Shown: one piece after another, positions 1-8,374 of the stretch
How positions within the stretch are numbered: the stretch's first letter is position 1
Layout of the letters: each line of letters begins with the position of its first letter
Source: Pluralibacter sp. UBA7423
GTDB taxonomy: Bacteria > Pseudomonadota > Gammaproteobacteria > Enterobacterales > Enterobacteriaceae
Length of the DNA: 64,000 bases
NCBI GenBank assembly: GCA_002470465.1
Contig: DKMD01000023.1
Location: 1-64,000 of the forward strand
Reading direction: 5' to 3'
Translations under genes and position numbers: made by a program
Notes under the pieces: model-generated
The model's database searches: none
The model's input: only the letters and a program-made list of their open reading frames with translations
What the model was told of the DNA's origin: nothing

Positions 1-110
1 TACGGGCGTGGGGTCAGTCCAAGTTTGAGCATAGGAGGAGCGTATGGGCGGGCTTGCGTCAGCAAGCAACTTCCCCTAAGCTGGCAAAAAGTATAGAGAT
101 TCAATCTTCA

Positions 111-190
111 TGACTCGGGGTGCCCCATCGCTGATGGGCTGAGAAATACCCGTATTACCTGATCTGGATAATGCCAGCGTAGGGAAGTCA
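111..190 (+). promoter_or_regulatory. TPP riboswitch (THI element) in the thiM leader
   Basis: The segment has the conserved thi-box blocks in order: ACTCGGGGTGCCC near 113-125, GGGCTGAGA at 137-145, ACCTGATCTGGATAATGCC at 157-175 and GCGTAGGGAAGT up to 188. TGACT (111-115) pairs with AGTCA (186-190) to close helix P1. It lies 47 nt before the thiM start, whose Shine-Dalgarno CAGGAG is at 226-231. In this family thiamin pyrophosphate binding represses translation or transcription of the downstream thiamin genes. The block order and spacing match the enterobacterial thiM riboswitch closely. Confidence 0.95.
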
Positions 191-237
191 GAACCCTCAT
201 CGGGTATCGCTTCTTCACCGTCTGGCAGGAGCGAACC

Positions 238-1017
238 ATGCAAGCTGACCTGCTAAACCCCGCGCTCGTTGCGCATACTTCACACCTTTTTCGTTCCCGC
301 TCGCCGCTCGTTCACTGTATGACCAATGACGTCGTGCAGACTTTTACCGCCAACGTTTTACTGGCTATCGGCGCTTCTCCGGCGATGGTGATTGACGCTG
401 ATGAGGCTCGCCAGTTTGTCGCAATGGCGGATGCGTTGCTGATTAACGTCGGCACGCTGACGAAAGAACGTGCGTTGGCAATGCGTCTTGCTGTGGAAAG
501 TGCGAGCGCGAACAATAAACCCTGGACGCTGGATCCTGTTGCCGTTGGCGCGCTGGCGCTGCGGACTGAATTTTGCCATCAGCTGCTGGCACTGAAACCT
601 GCGGCGATTCGCGGCAATGCTTCTGAAATTATGGCGCTGGCAGGGATGAGCCTGGGCGGACGGGGTGTAGATACCACGGACACCGCGGCGGCGGCATTGC
701 CCGCGGCACAGGCGCTGGCCCGGCAAATTTCTACCGTTGTGGCGGTAACGGGTGAGGTGGATTACGTCACCGACGGACGGCGAACGCTGATGGTTACCGG
801 AGGTTCGTCGTTGATGACGCGCGTGGTCGGTACCGGCTGCGCTTTATCAGCGGTAGTGGTGGCAAGCTGCGCTTTGCCGGGCGACAGGCTCGACAACGTG
901 GCAGCAGCCTGCGGAATAATGAAACGGGCCGGAAGCCTGGCGACGGAAAACAGCGCCGGGCCGGGAAGTTTTGTCGCTGTGTTCCTTGATGCGCTGTATG
1001 GGGAGGGCCAGGCATGA
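238..1017 (+). CDS. thiM: hydroxyethylthiazole kinase ThiM
   Basis: Cytoplasmic kinase that phosphorylates 4-methyl-5-(2-hydroxyethyl)thiazole with ATP in the thiamin salvage pathway. The 259-residue product is close to the 262 residues of E. coli ThiM. The ribokinase-like fold shows the substrate segment [11 protein letters not shown] near residues 23-33, a [12 protein letters not shown] block near 118-129, and the anion-hole/catalytic GTGC at 198-201. The ATG is preceded by CAGGAG seven bases upstream and follows the TPP riboswitch, so expression should fall when thiamin pyrophosphate is plentiful. Its stop overlaps the thiD start (ATGA), which indicates translational coupling. Confidence 0.97.
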   Translation: MQADLLNPALVAHTSHLFRSRSPLVHCMTNDVVQTFTANVLLAIGASPAMVIDADEARQFVAMADALLINVGTLTKERALAMRLAVESASANNKPWTLDPVAVGALALRTEFCHQLLALKPAAIRGNASEIMALAGMSLGGRGVDTTDTAAAALPAAQALARQISTVVAVTGEVDYVTDGRRTLMVTGGSSLMTRVVGTGCALSAVVVASCALPGDRLDNVAAACGIMKRAGSLATENSAGPGSFVAVFLDALYGEGQA

Positions 1018-1814
1018 AGCGGATTAACGCCTTAACTATCGCCGGCACGGATCCGAGCGGCGGCGCGGGTATTCAGGCCGATCTTAAAACGTTTTCAGCG
1101 CTGGGTGCTTATGGCTGTTCGGTCATTACTGCGCTGGTGGCGCAGAACACCCGTGGTGTGCAGTCGGTGTACCGTATTGAACCTGACTTTGTCGCCGCAC
1201 AGCTCGACTCGGTGCTCAGCGATGTGCGAATCGACACCACCAAAATAGGGATGCTGGCGGAAACCGATATTGTGGAAGCCGTCGCGGAAAGGCTCGCGCG
1301 ATACCAGATCCAGAACGTGGTGCTGGATACGGTAATGCTGGCGAAAAGCGGCGATCCGCTGCTCTCTGAATCGGCGGTTGAAACCCTGCGTAAAAGGCTG
1401 TTGCCGCAGGTTTCGCTAATCACGCCGAATCTGCCGGAAGCCGCTGCGTTACTGGATGCGCCACACGCTCAAAACGAGCGGGAGATGCTGGAGCAGGGAC
1501 GTGCGCTGCGGGCTCTGGGCTGCGAGGCGGTGCTGATGAAGGGCGGGCATCTGGACGATGCGGAAAGCCCGGACTGGCTGTTTACCGCCGAAGGGGAACA
1601 TCGCTTCACCGCACCGCGAGTACCAACGAAAAATACCCATGGGACCGGATGTACCTTGTCAGCGGCGTTAGCCGCGCTGCGTCCACGACATTCAGGCTGG
1701 CTGGAAACGGTGCCGGAGGCGAAACGCTGGCTCTCTGCGGCGCTCGCAAAAGCCGACTCGCTGGAGGTGGGGAATGGGATCGGTCCGGTGCATCATTTTC
1801 ACGCCTGGTGGTAG
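1014..1814 (+). CDS. thiD: hydroxymethylpyrimidine/phosphomethylpyrimidine kinase ThiD
   Basis: Converts hydroxymethylpyrimidine to its mono- and then diphosphate, the pyrimidine half used to assemble thiamin phosphate. The 266-residue protein has the N-terminal substrate/ATP motif [17 protein letters not shown] (about residues 11-27) and the C-terminal [13 protein letters not shown] block with GTGC at 210-213, both typical of the ThiD ribokinase-like family. The start codon overlaps the thiM stop by four bases, so the two are co-transcribed under the upstream TPP riboswitch. Length and motifs match E. coli ThiD (266 residues). Confidence 0.97.
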   Translation: MKRINALTIAGTDPSGGAGIQADLKTFSALGAYGCSVITALVAQNTRGVQSVYRIEPDFVAAQLDSVLSDVRIDTTKIGMLAETDIVEAVAERLARYQIQNVVLDTVMLAKSGDPLLSESAVETLRKRLLPQVSLITPNLPEAAALLDAPHAQNEREMLEQGRALRALGCEAVLMKGGHLDDAESPDWLFTAEGEHRFTAPRVPTKNTHGTGCTLSAALAALRPRHSGWLETVPEAKRWLSAALAKADSLEVGNGIGPVHHFHAWW

Positions 1815-1850
1815 TATACTGGCTGAAACTGTCTGCAAGGATTATCAGAG

Positions 1851-2597
1851 ATGGAACAAGCGCATACCCGGCTTCTTGCTCAACTGAATGAGCGCATCGC
1901 CGCCGCCGACAACACGCCGCTGTACCTGAAGTTTGCCGAAACGGTGAAGAACGCAGTGCGCAGCGGCTGGCTGGAGCACGGCAATATTCTGCCCGGCGAG
2001 CGCGATCTCAGCCAGCTCACCGGGGTATCGCGCATCACCGTGCGCAAGGCGATGCAGACTCTCGAAGACGAGGGCGTGGTGACGCGTGCCCGCGGCTATG
2101 GTACGCAGATCAACAACATCTTTGAGTATTCTTTGAAAGAGGCGCGCGGGTTTTCTCAGCAGGTGGTGCTGCGCGGGAAAAAGCCGGATACGCTGTGGGT
2201 CAACAAGCGCGTGGTGGAATGCCCGGCTGAAGTGGCTGAGCAACTGGCGATAGAGCCAAAAAGCGATGTGTTTCTACTCAAGCGCATTCGCTATGTCGAT
2301 GAAGAGGCGGTGTCCATTGAGGAGTCGTGGGTGCCGTCGCATCTGATTGCGGATGCAGACGAGATCGGCATTTCGCTTTATGACTACTTCCACAGCCAGC
2401 ATATTTATCCGCAGCGTACCCGCTCGCGGGTCAGCGCCCGGATGCCGGACGCCGAGTTTCAGTCGCACATCAAAATGGATGACAAAATTCCGGTGCTGGT
2501 GATTAAACAGGTGGCGCTGGACCAGCAGCAGCGGCCGATTGAGTACAGCATCAGCTACTGCCGCAGTGATTTATATGTGTTTGTGTGTGAGGAGTAG
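1851..2597 (+). CDS. yegW: GntR/UTRA-family transcriptional regulator YegW
   Basis: A 248-residue cytoplasmic DNA-binding regulator, the same length as E. coli YegW. An N-terminal GntR winged helix-turn-helix occupies about residues 24-87 (LPGERDLSQLTGVSRITVRKAM is the recognition region). A C-terminal UTRA effector domain follows at about 105-240, a type that usually binds a small sugar- or nucleotide-like ligand. It lies 36 nt after thiD. A TATACT -10-like hexamer within a short palindrome at 1815-1820 may give it its own promoter. Its last 27 bases overlap the end of the convergent yegV. By position it is the likely regulator of the yegTUV operon. The ligand is unknown. Confidence 0.9.
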   Translation: MEQAHTRLLAQLNERIAAADNTPLYLKFAETVKNAVRSGWLEHGNILPGERDLSQLTGVSRITVRKAMQTLEDEGVVTRARGYGTQINNIFEYSLKEARGFSQQVVLRGKKPDTLWVNKRVVECPAEVAEQLAIEPKSDVFLLKRIRYVDEEAVSIEESWVPSHLIADADEIGISLYDYFHSQHIYPQRTRSRVSARMPDAEFQSHIKMDDKIPVLVIKQVALDQQQRPIEYSISYCRSDLYVFVCEE

Positions 2598-3524
2598 TTC
2601 GTCGCGCGTCGGCGCACAGTCGCCGCCGCGATGGCTTACCACCCACGATGCCACCGCATTGCCCAGCGTCACCGCTTCGTTTAAAGACCAGCCCGCCGCT
2701 AAACCGGCCAGCACGCCGCCCGCGTGGCTGTCACCCGCCCCGATGGTGTCGACCACCGTCGTCGGAAATGCCGCTGCTTGCCCGCAGCCTTTCTCACTGA
2801 AATACCACGCGCCATCTTTGTCCTGCCTGACAATCAGCGGGGCATGCCAGCGTTCCAGCCACGCTTTGCCCAGCGCTTCAGTCTCGTCGGGAAGCTGGTA
2901 AAGTTCAGCCACGATCTCCGCTTCCTGACGGTTCAGGGTGATAAGCGGCTTGCAGGCCATGATGCGGGCGAAGCGCTCCGGTGGAATATCAGCAATACGC
3001 GGCCCGAAATCGATAAGCGCAGTGACGCCTGGCGTCGACGCCAGCCAGCCAATCAGCAAATCCGCGCAGGAGGCGGTGAGCTGATAGCCGGAAAGATAAA
3101 CCAGACCGTCGGCATGGCGCGGCAGGCGTGCCAGCCATTCATTCGTCCATGCGTTTTCCACGCCGGTAAAGGACATGAAGGTACGCTCACCGTCGGGTTC
3201 AACCAGCGCCAGGCACCAGCCGTTATCACCTCTGTCGGTTTCAATCACGCTGGTGATGCCCTGCTTGTGCAGATTGTTACGCACGATGTCAGCCCAGACG
3301 CCCTGGCCCAGCGGCAGGGCATTGCAGGCATCGATATCCAGACGCTTCAGCGCCACGGCGACGTTCAATGCACAGCCGCCAATATTCACGCTTTGCTGCC
3401 GGAGCTCGATATCGCAGCCGCGCCAGGGCAGGGCGTAGGCGTCGGCGATGACGTCAATCACCGCCGAGCCGATCACCGTCACCGGGCGCTGCTGGCGAAG
3501 CTGACTCAGTTTGTCACTCAGCAT
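2571..3524 (-). CDS. yegV: PfkB-family sugar/nucleoside kinase YegV
   Basis: A 317-residue ribokinase/PfkB family kinase. E. coli YegV has 321 residues. The N-terminal PfkB region has the sugar-binding NIGGCALNVAVAL segment. The C-terminal signature DTIGAGDSHAGG has GAGD at 262-265, with Asp265 as the predicted catalytic base. It is the last gene of yegT-yegU-yegV and its start overlaps the yegU stop by seven bases. The substrate is not known. Pairing with an ADP-ribosylglycohydrolase and a nucleoside:H+ symporter suggests phosphorylation of a ribose- or nucleoside-derived product (inference). The 3' end overlaps the convergent yegW by 27 bp. Confidence 0.9.
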   Translation of the reverse strand: MLSDKLSQLRQQRPVTVIGSAVIDVIADAYALPWRGCDIELRQQSVNIGGCALNVAVALKRLDIDACNALPLGQGVWADIVRNNLHKQGITSVIETDRGDNGWCLALVEPDGERTFMSFTGVENAWTNEWLARLPRHADGLVYLSGYQLTASCADLLIGWLASTPGVTALIDFGPRIADIPPERFARIMACKPLITLNRQEAEIVAELYQLPDETEALGKAWLERWHAPLIVRQDKDGAWYFSEKGCGQAAAFPTTVVDTIGAGDSHAGGVLAGLAAGWSLNEAVTLGNAVASWVVSHRGGDCAPTRDELLLTHKHI

Positions 3525-4525
3525 TTTTCCTCCCGCCGTTGACGGAACTGCAGCAGGGCATCGGCGTAGCGGCCAAAGTCGAGCTGATTCACTTCGTCCA
3601 GCTCTCGCTTCAGCGCGGGGTCAATGCCGCCGATGCCGTGCAGCGCGCCGCAGATAGCGGTTGCCATTGCGCCGATGGTGTCGGTGTCGCCGCCGAGGTT
3701 TGCGCAGAGGATGGCGCAGCGGTTCGGATCGGTTTCGGCCAGCTCCACCATTGCAATTGCACAGGCTACCGATTCAATGGTGCTGGTGCCCGCGCCAACC
3801 AGCTGGTAGAGCTGCTCGCAGGCGGATTCCACGCCGTGGGCTTCACGCACCGTTTTAAGCGCCAGCTCAATGCGCATCGCAAGAGAAGCATTGAAAGTGG
3901 TGACGCGTTTTTCCTGTGCGTGGTGGGCGATGGACGGTAGCGCATCGACAATGTTCTGCCAGCTTTCACCGTCAATCGCGCGGGAAACCGCCCAGCCAAT
4001 GGCCACGGCGCCAGCGAGGGCGAGATCGGATTTGTGCGTCGGGCTGGAGGCCTGCGCGACATCATCAATAAAGGCATCCAGATTTGCCGTTGGCAGCACG
4101 CAGCCGAGTGGGGAAACCCGCATCGCCGCGCCGTTAGTCACGCCGTTGTTCTCAAGCTGGCTGACCGGCTTGCCGTCGCGGATCGCATTCAGCGCAATTT
4201 TTGACGTCGGGCCGAGCACGTTTTTATTGAACGCGTCGAAGCCCTCAGCCCATGCCAGGATGTGGCGACCGATGACGTCCGGGACGATTTCACCGTCGCA
4301 TTCGATTAGCGCGTCGGCCAGGCACAGCGCCATTGAGGTGTCGTCGGTAAACTCTGCGCGTTTGAAGTAGCAGGCGGCGTTATTTTCCGCCGGACCATCG
4401 AGAAAACGGTCAATCCACCCGAAGTGCGCCTTCACGCGGGAACGCGGCCACAGCTCAGAAGGCATACCCATCGCATCGCCTAACGCCTGCCCATAGAGGG
4501 CGCCGAGAATTCGTTGGTGTTTCAT
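3518..4525 (-). CDS. yegU: ADP-ribosylglycohydrolase family protein YegU
   Basis: A 335-residue member of the ADP-ribosylglycohydrolase (DraG/ARH-like) family, one residue longer than E. coli YegU. It has the N-terminal GALYGQALGDAMGMPSE segment, the metal-binding FTDDTSMAL motif and the C-terminal LGGDTDTIGAMA motif. The aspartates of these last two motifs ligate the Mg2+ pair in characterised relatives. The family cleaves N- or O-glycosidic bonds to ADP-ribose or related ribosyl groups, but this protein's substrate is not established. It is translationally coupled to yegT (4-bp overlap) and yegV (7-bp overlap). Confidence 0.9.
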   Translation of the reverse strand: MKHQRILGALYGQALGDAMGMPSELWPRSRVKAHFGWIDRFLDGPAENNAACYFKRAEFTDDTSMALCLADALIECDGEIVPDVIGRHILAWAEGFDAFNKNVLGPTSKIALNAIRDGKPVSQLENNGVTNGAAMRVSPLGCVLPTANLDAFIDDVAQASSPTHKSDLALAGAVAIGWAVSRAIDGESWQNIVDALPSIAHHAQEKRVTTFNASLAMRIELALKTVREAHGVESACEQLYQLVGAGTSTIESVACAIAMVELAETDPNRCAILCANLGGDTDTIGAMATAICGALHGIGGIDPALKRELDEVNQLDFGRYADALLQFRQRREEKC

Positions 4526-5805
4526 TTCACTTCCTCATGTGTCATCGCCATATCGCGTTCGTCGGTGTCGACGTGGATGGCGGTAATCTCTTTGCCCGAT
4601 TCACGGAAGAACATCATAAACAGCACGGCAATCACCGCGATCATCACCGCACCGAAGGTCCACATTCCGGCCCAGTTAAAGGTCAGTCCGTTAACGGGCT
4701 CCTTATAGGCGAACATTTTTTCCATCATCACCCCGCCCAGACGGTAGCCGAGCAGGCTGCCGAAGCCCTGACAGCAGAGCGTAATCAGGCCCTGCGCGGC
4801 GTTGCGCATCTGCACCGGCGCTTTTTTATCCACGTAGATATAGGCCGTGACGTAGTAAAAATCGTAGCTCACGCCGTGCAGCAAAATACCGAGGAAAAGC
4901 AGGCCGTAGGTGAAGTAATGTTCTGCGCCACCGTAGACGAAGAAGCCATAGCGAATCGCTGCGGTGATTAAGCCCAGTAATAATACCTTTTTAATACCAA
5001 AGCGTTTAGTGAAGAACGGCAGCGCCAGCATAAAGAAGATCTCGGAGAACTGACCGAGGGTCATCCAGCCGGTGGCATTATGCATGCCCACTTCCGTCAA
5101 ATAGCCGTTGGCGAAGATGTAATAGAACGCCAGCGGCATCGCGAACAGGAAAGAGCAGAAGAAAAAGACGAGGAAGTTTTTATCGCGCAGCAGGACCAGC
5201 GCGTCCAGGCCAAGCATCACCTTCAGGCTCAGCTTGCCGGTGCTCTTCGGTGGCGTATCCGGCAGGAACAGCGCGAACACGCCGAGCAGCGCGGAGCTGC
5301 CTGCGGTAATCAGCAATGGAATGCTGGTTGGCGAAATATCGTTATAACCCATCATCTGCGGTAAGAATCCGCACACCAGCCCCGAGCCAATCCAGCCGAT
5401 GGTGCCCATCACGCGGATGCGCGGGAAGTCACGCTCGACGTCCGGCACGTGGGAAAACGCGATGCTGTTAGTCAAAGCGATGGTCGGCATATAGGTGAGC
5501 GAGTAGGCCAGCAGCAGCGGGAAGAAGCCGCTGAAGGTGGTTTGCTGTGCGGCGAAGTACATCAGGATGGCGCCTGCGAACATCAGCACGGCCAGCACTT
5601 TCTGCGCCGGGAAGAAGCGGTCCGTCAGCGAGCCGACGAGGATAGGCGAGAGGATCGCGGCGATGGCGGTACAGGCGTAAGACCAGCCGATTTCCCCGGC
5701 GCTGAAGCCATTTTTACTGAGCCACAGCCACAATGGCACGAACCATGCGCCCCAGATAAACCACTCTACGAACATCATGAACGACAGCTTTACCGTAGTT
5801 TTCAT
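4522..5805 (-). CDS. yegT: nucleoside:H+ symporter family transporter YegT
   Basis: Inner-membrane transporter of the NHS (nucleoside:proton symporter, NupG/XapB-like) branch of the MFS, with about 12 hydrophobic segments over 427 residues. I place the start at the internal ATG (5803-5805, MKTTVKLSFMMFVEWFIWGAW). It matches the E. coli YegT N-terminus and is preceded by AAGGA at a good distance. An open frame continues 15 codons further upstream without homology. It is the first gene of yegT-yegU-yegV and is divergent from fbaB. The substrate is probably a nucleoside or ribosyl compound, but this has not been shown. Confidence 0.92.
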   Translation of the reverse strand: MKTTVKLSFMMFVEWFIWGAWFVPLWLWLSKNGFSAGEIGWSYACTAIAAILSPILVGSLTDRFFPAQKVLAVLMFAGAILMYFAAQQTTFSGFFPLLLAYSLTYMPTIALTNSIAFSHVPDVERDFPRIRVMGTIGWIGSGLVCGFLPQMMGYNDISPTSIPLLITAGSSALLGVFALFLPDTPPKSTGKLSLKVMLGLDALVLLRDKNFLVFFFCSFLFAMPLAFYYIFANGYLTEVGMHNATGWMTLGQFSEIFFMLALPFFTKRFGIKKVLLLGLITAAIRYGFFVYGGAEHYFTYGLLFLGILLHGVSYDFYYVTAYIYVDKKAPVQMRNAAQGLITLCCQGFGSLLGYRLGGVMMEKMFAYKEPVNGLTFNWAGMWTFGAVMIAVIAVLFMMFFRESGKEITAIHVDTDERDMAMTHEEVK

Positions 5806-5911
5806 CTTTAAATCCTTCATGACAGGTAAGGTACGCCTGCACACTACCATTGAATAATACCTTTAAAATACCTTTGAGATGATTCCTTGAGCGACTTAAC
5901 ACTTTTCTGCA

Positions 5912-5925
5912 CCTGAATCGTGCCA
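5912..5925 (+). promoter_or_regulatory. possible Cra (FruR) operator between yegT and fbaB
   Basis: CCTGAATCGTGCCA resembles the Cra half-conserved consensus (TGAAWCG core). It lies in the 249-bp divergent region between yegT and fbaB, upstream of a class I aldolase, which is a plausible Cra target. The right half of the site is weak, and no promoter hexamers were convincing enough to anchor its position. Confidence 0.3.
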
Positions 5926-6054
5926 GCGGATTGTGCTTAAAAGCGCACGAATAGGCTGGAAAAATCAGGTCCAGAGGTCCAGGCTTAGGGTTGCCTGAAA
6001 TCAGGCCCAGGACATTCATGCTCGTTTTTACGGGCACTTACGGGAGTTATCGCT

Positions 6055-7104
6055 ATGACTGATATTGCGCAGTTGCTTGGCAAAGACGCCGACAGCCTTT
6101 TACAGCATCGTTGTATGACCATTCCGTCCGGGCAGCTTTATCTTCCCGGTCCCGATTATGTTGACCGCGTGATGATCGACAATAACCGCCCACCTGCCGT
6201 GCTGCGGAACATGCAGACGCTGTACAACACCGGCCGCCTGGCGGGCACCGGCTATCTCTCTATTTTACCGGTAGACCAGGGCGTTGAGCACTCTGCGGGC
6301 GCATCGTTTGCGGCAAATCCGCTCTATTTTGACCCGAAAAACATTGTCGAGCTGGCGATTGAGGCAGGCTGTAACTGTGTGGCCTCCACTTATGGCGTGC
6401 TGGCGAGCGTATCGCGCCGCTATGCGCACCGCATTCCTTTCCTCGTGAAGCTCAACCACAATGAAACGCTGAGCTACCCGAACACCTTCGATCAAACCCT
6501 CTATGCCAGCGTCGAGCAGGCTTTTAACATGGGCGCGGTGGCCGTTGGGGCGACTATCTATTTTGGTTCGGAAGAGTCTCGTCGCCAGATTGAGGAGATT
6601 TCAGCCGCCTTTGAACGTGCGCACGAGCTGGGGATGGTGACGGTACTGTGGGCCTACCTGCGAAATTCTGCCTTTAAGAAAGACGGCGTCGACTATCACG
6701 TTTCGGCGGATTTGACCGGACAGGCCAACCACCTTGCGACCACTATCGGCGCCGATATCGTGAAGCAAAAAATGGCGGAAAATAACGGTGGCTACAAGGC
6801 CGTCAATTTCGGCTACACCGATGAGCGCGTTTACAGCAAGCTCACCACCGACAATCCTATCGATCTGGTGCGTTACCAGCTGGCAAACTGCTATATGGGG
6901 CGCGCCGGGTTAATTAACTCCGGCGGTGCTGCCGGGGATAATGATCAGGCCGACGCGGTTCGCACGGCGGTGATTAATAAACGTGCGGGCGGTATGGGAC
7001 TTATTCTTGGTCGCAAAGCGTTTAAGAAATCGATGGCTGAGGGCGTGAAGCTGATAAACTCGGTGCAGGATGTTTATCTGGACGAAAAAGTCACCATCGC
7101 CTGA
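6055..7104 (+). CDS. fbaB: class I fructose-bisphosphate aldolase FbaB
   Basis: Cytoplasmic DhnA-family class I aldolase that reversibly cleaves fructose 1,6-bisphosphate to DHAP and glyceraldehyde 3-phosphate, mainly a gluconeogenic role in E. coli. The 349-residue product is almost identical to E. coli FbaB (350) along its length. Characteristic blocks are [27 protein letters not shown] and [16 protein letters not shown]. The lysine at about 237 in ADIVKQKM is the likely Schiff-base residue. It is a single gene, divergent from yegT and ended by a strong intrinsic terminator shared with yegS. In E. coli the gat operon lies between these two genes; here it is absent. Confidence 0.97.
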   Translation: MTDIAQLLGKDADSLLQHRCMTIPSGQLYLPGPDYVDRVMIDNNRPPAVLRNMQTLYNTGRLAGTGYLSILPVDQGVEHSAGASFAANPLYFDPKNIVELAIEAGCNCVASTYGVLASVSRRYAHRIPFLVKLNHNETLSYPNTFDQTLYASVEQAFNMGAVAVGATIYFGSEESRRQIEEISAAFERAHELGMVTVLWAYLRNSAFKKDGVDYHVSADLTGQANHLATTIGADIVKQKMAENNGGYKAVNFGYTDERVYSKLTTDNPIDLVRYQLANCYMGRAGLINSGGAAGDNDQADAVRTAVINKRAGGMGLILGRKAFKKSMAEGVKLINSVQDVYLDEKVTIA

Positions 7105-7114
7105 TCGCCTGCTG

Positions 7115-7146
7115 AAAAAAGCCTCCTGAATTTGGGAGGCTTTTTT
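7115..7146. terminator. bidirectional intrinsic terminator between fbaB and yegS
   Basis: AAAAAA, then GCCTCC, a 7-nt loop, GGGAGGC and TTTTTT form a symmetrical GC-rich hairpin with A- and T-tracts on both sides. It can end fbaB on the plus strand and yegS on the minus strand, which stops five bases away. Confidence 0.92.
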
Positions 7147-7151
7147 CGCCG

Positions 7152-8051
7152 CTAGCGCAGTAAAGGGCAGCCTGGCGGCAGGCGGCATTTCAGAGCGTGC
7201 GGCAAAATCTCGATACGAAATTCCCGGCCGCTCACCGGCTCGCCGTCCAGGTTAAACGTGATGTCGTGCGGGGCGGAAATTTCAAACCACGACGACACGC
7301 CATCAATCAGGTTAGGGCTCTCCTGCGGGCTTGAAAGCGTGGTGAGCAGAGCCGGAAGCAGTTCTTCGCCGGTAAAGATGCGCAGATGAAGCAGGCCGTC
7401 ATTAATGAGTGCGTCCGGGCAAAGCTGCTGGCCGCCTCCGGCCTGACGCCCGTTGCCAATGCCTATCACCAGTGCGTCGCCTTGCCAGTGGAATCCTTCT
7501 CCACGAATTTCACAGCGGTCGGCTTTCAGCGTATCAGGCCGCATCAGACCGTGAATCAGATAAGAGACGCCGCCCAGCGCTGCCTTCAGCTTTTCTGGCG
7601 TCTCGCTGGTAATTCTCGTCCCGAAACCGCCGGTCGCCATATTGATAAAGCAGGTTTTTTCGTTCACCCGGGCGATATCGATAGCCGCGGCATTTCCCGC
7701 CATCGCCAGCTTCAGCGCTTTATCCAGTTCGCCAGGTACACCGACGCTGGTGGCAAAATCGTTGGCAGTGCCTAGCGGTAAAAGGCCGAGCGCCGGCGTA
7801 TGCGGGTGTTTGCAGTGAATTAACGCCGTCGCCACTTCATTGATCGTGCCGTCGCCGCCGCCTGCGATCACCGTCGCCACGCCCAGCTCACAGGCTTCTT
7901 CAAGATAGCGAGCGGCATCCCCTTTCTCCCATGTCACCCGCACGTGGATCTCCACGCCCTCATCGCGAAGCTGGTTAATGGCTTCGCGCAGCTCTGGATT
8001 GCCCGCGCCTTTGCCGTTCAGGATCAGTAAGCCAGGTGGAAAGTCAGTCAT
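7152..8051 (-). CDS. yegS: lipid kinase YegS (diacylglycerol kinase-like)
   Basis: DAGK-family kinase reported in E. coli to phosphorylate phosphatidylglycerol in vitro. The catalytic nucleotide-binding motif GGGDGT is at residues 64-69, followed by [17 protein letters not shown] sequence (here [13 protein letters not shown]) and a C-terminal beta-rich lid domain with FNLDGEP. I chose the ATG at 8051 ([14 protein letters not shown]). It gives 299 residues, exactly the E. coli length, and aligns from residue 1. An in-frame ATG four codons upstream (8063) is an alternative. It is convergent with fbaB. Confidence 0.93.
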   Translation of the reverse strand: MTDFPPGLLILNGKGAGNPELREAINQLRDEGVEIHVRVTWEKGDAARYLEEACELGVATVIAGGGDGTINEVATALIHCKHPHTPALGLLPLGTANDFATSVGVPGELDKALKLAMAGNAAAIDIARVNEKTCFINMATGGFGTRITSETPEKLKAALGGVSYLIHGLMRPDTLKADRCEIRGEGFHWQGDALVIGIGNGRQAGGGQQLCPDALINDGLLHLRIFTGEELLPALLTTLSSPQESPNLIDGVSSWFEISAPHDITFNLDGEPVSGREFRIEILPHALKCRLPPGCPLLR

Positions 8052-8142
8052 CTTTTTATCCATTTATTCAACATGATAAAAGTGTAACGCAGGAAGCAGG
8101 GATGCGCCTGGGGAATAGGCTGAAATGGGGCTGAATAGCAGA

Positions 8143-8238
8143 CAAAAAAATAAGCCCGCCAAGGGCTGTGAGTTAATGGGTCGATGCAACACTATCCTTA
8201 AACAAGGAGGACGCAACCCTCTGTCATTATTTTGGGGA
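8143..8238 (-). ncRNA. candidate small RNA next to yegS
   Basis: On the minus strand a TATAAA -10-like hexamer (8245-8250) precedes about 95 nt that end in a compact hairpin and T-tract (8144-8167). The putative transcript carries CCTCCTTG (8203-8210), a Shine-Dalgarno complement, and shares the heptamer CCTCCTT with CyaR encoded 900 bp away. No reading frame on this strand explains the terminator. The -35 region is poor and I know no named homologue, so this stays a hypothesis. Confidence 0.25.
8144..8167 (-). terminator. intrinsic terminator-like hairpin, also left attachment-core-like copy
   Basis: Read on the minus strand this is AGCCC, a 5-nt loop TTGGC, GGGCT and then TATTTTTTT, a canonical Rho-independent terminator. 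Read on the plus strand, CAAAAAAATAAGCCCGCCAAGGG matches the P2-type attachment core embedded in the cyaR 3' end (9045-9068) at about 20 positions. Confidence 0.6.
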
Positions 8239-8374
8239 TTGATTTTTATATCATCAGGAAGGGCTGGAAATAGTGCCCGAGGCATTGAAATTCTCATGGC
8301 GATCGCACAGGCTGAATGTAGCAGTGCCGGGAGAATCTTTACGTAACATTAACCTTAATACCTGGAGGATTTAT

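Noticed and set aside
2724..3542. 272-codon plus-strand frame opposite yegV
   Set aside because: No family similarity; the minus strand has full PfkB motifs.
8125..8346. 73-codon frame overlapping the left attachment-like repeat
   Set aside because: No ribosome-binding site or known domain, and it crosses a terminator hairpin and a likely repeat boundary.
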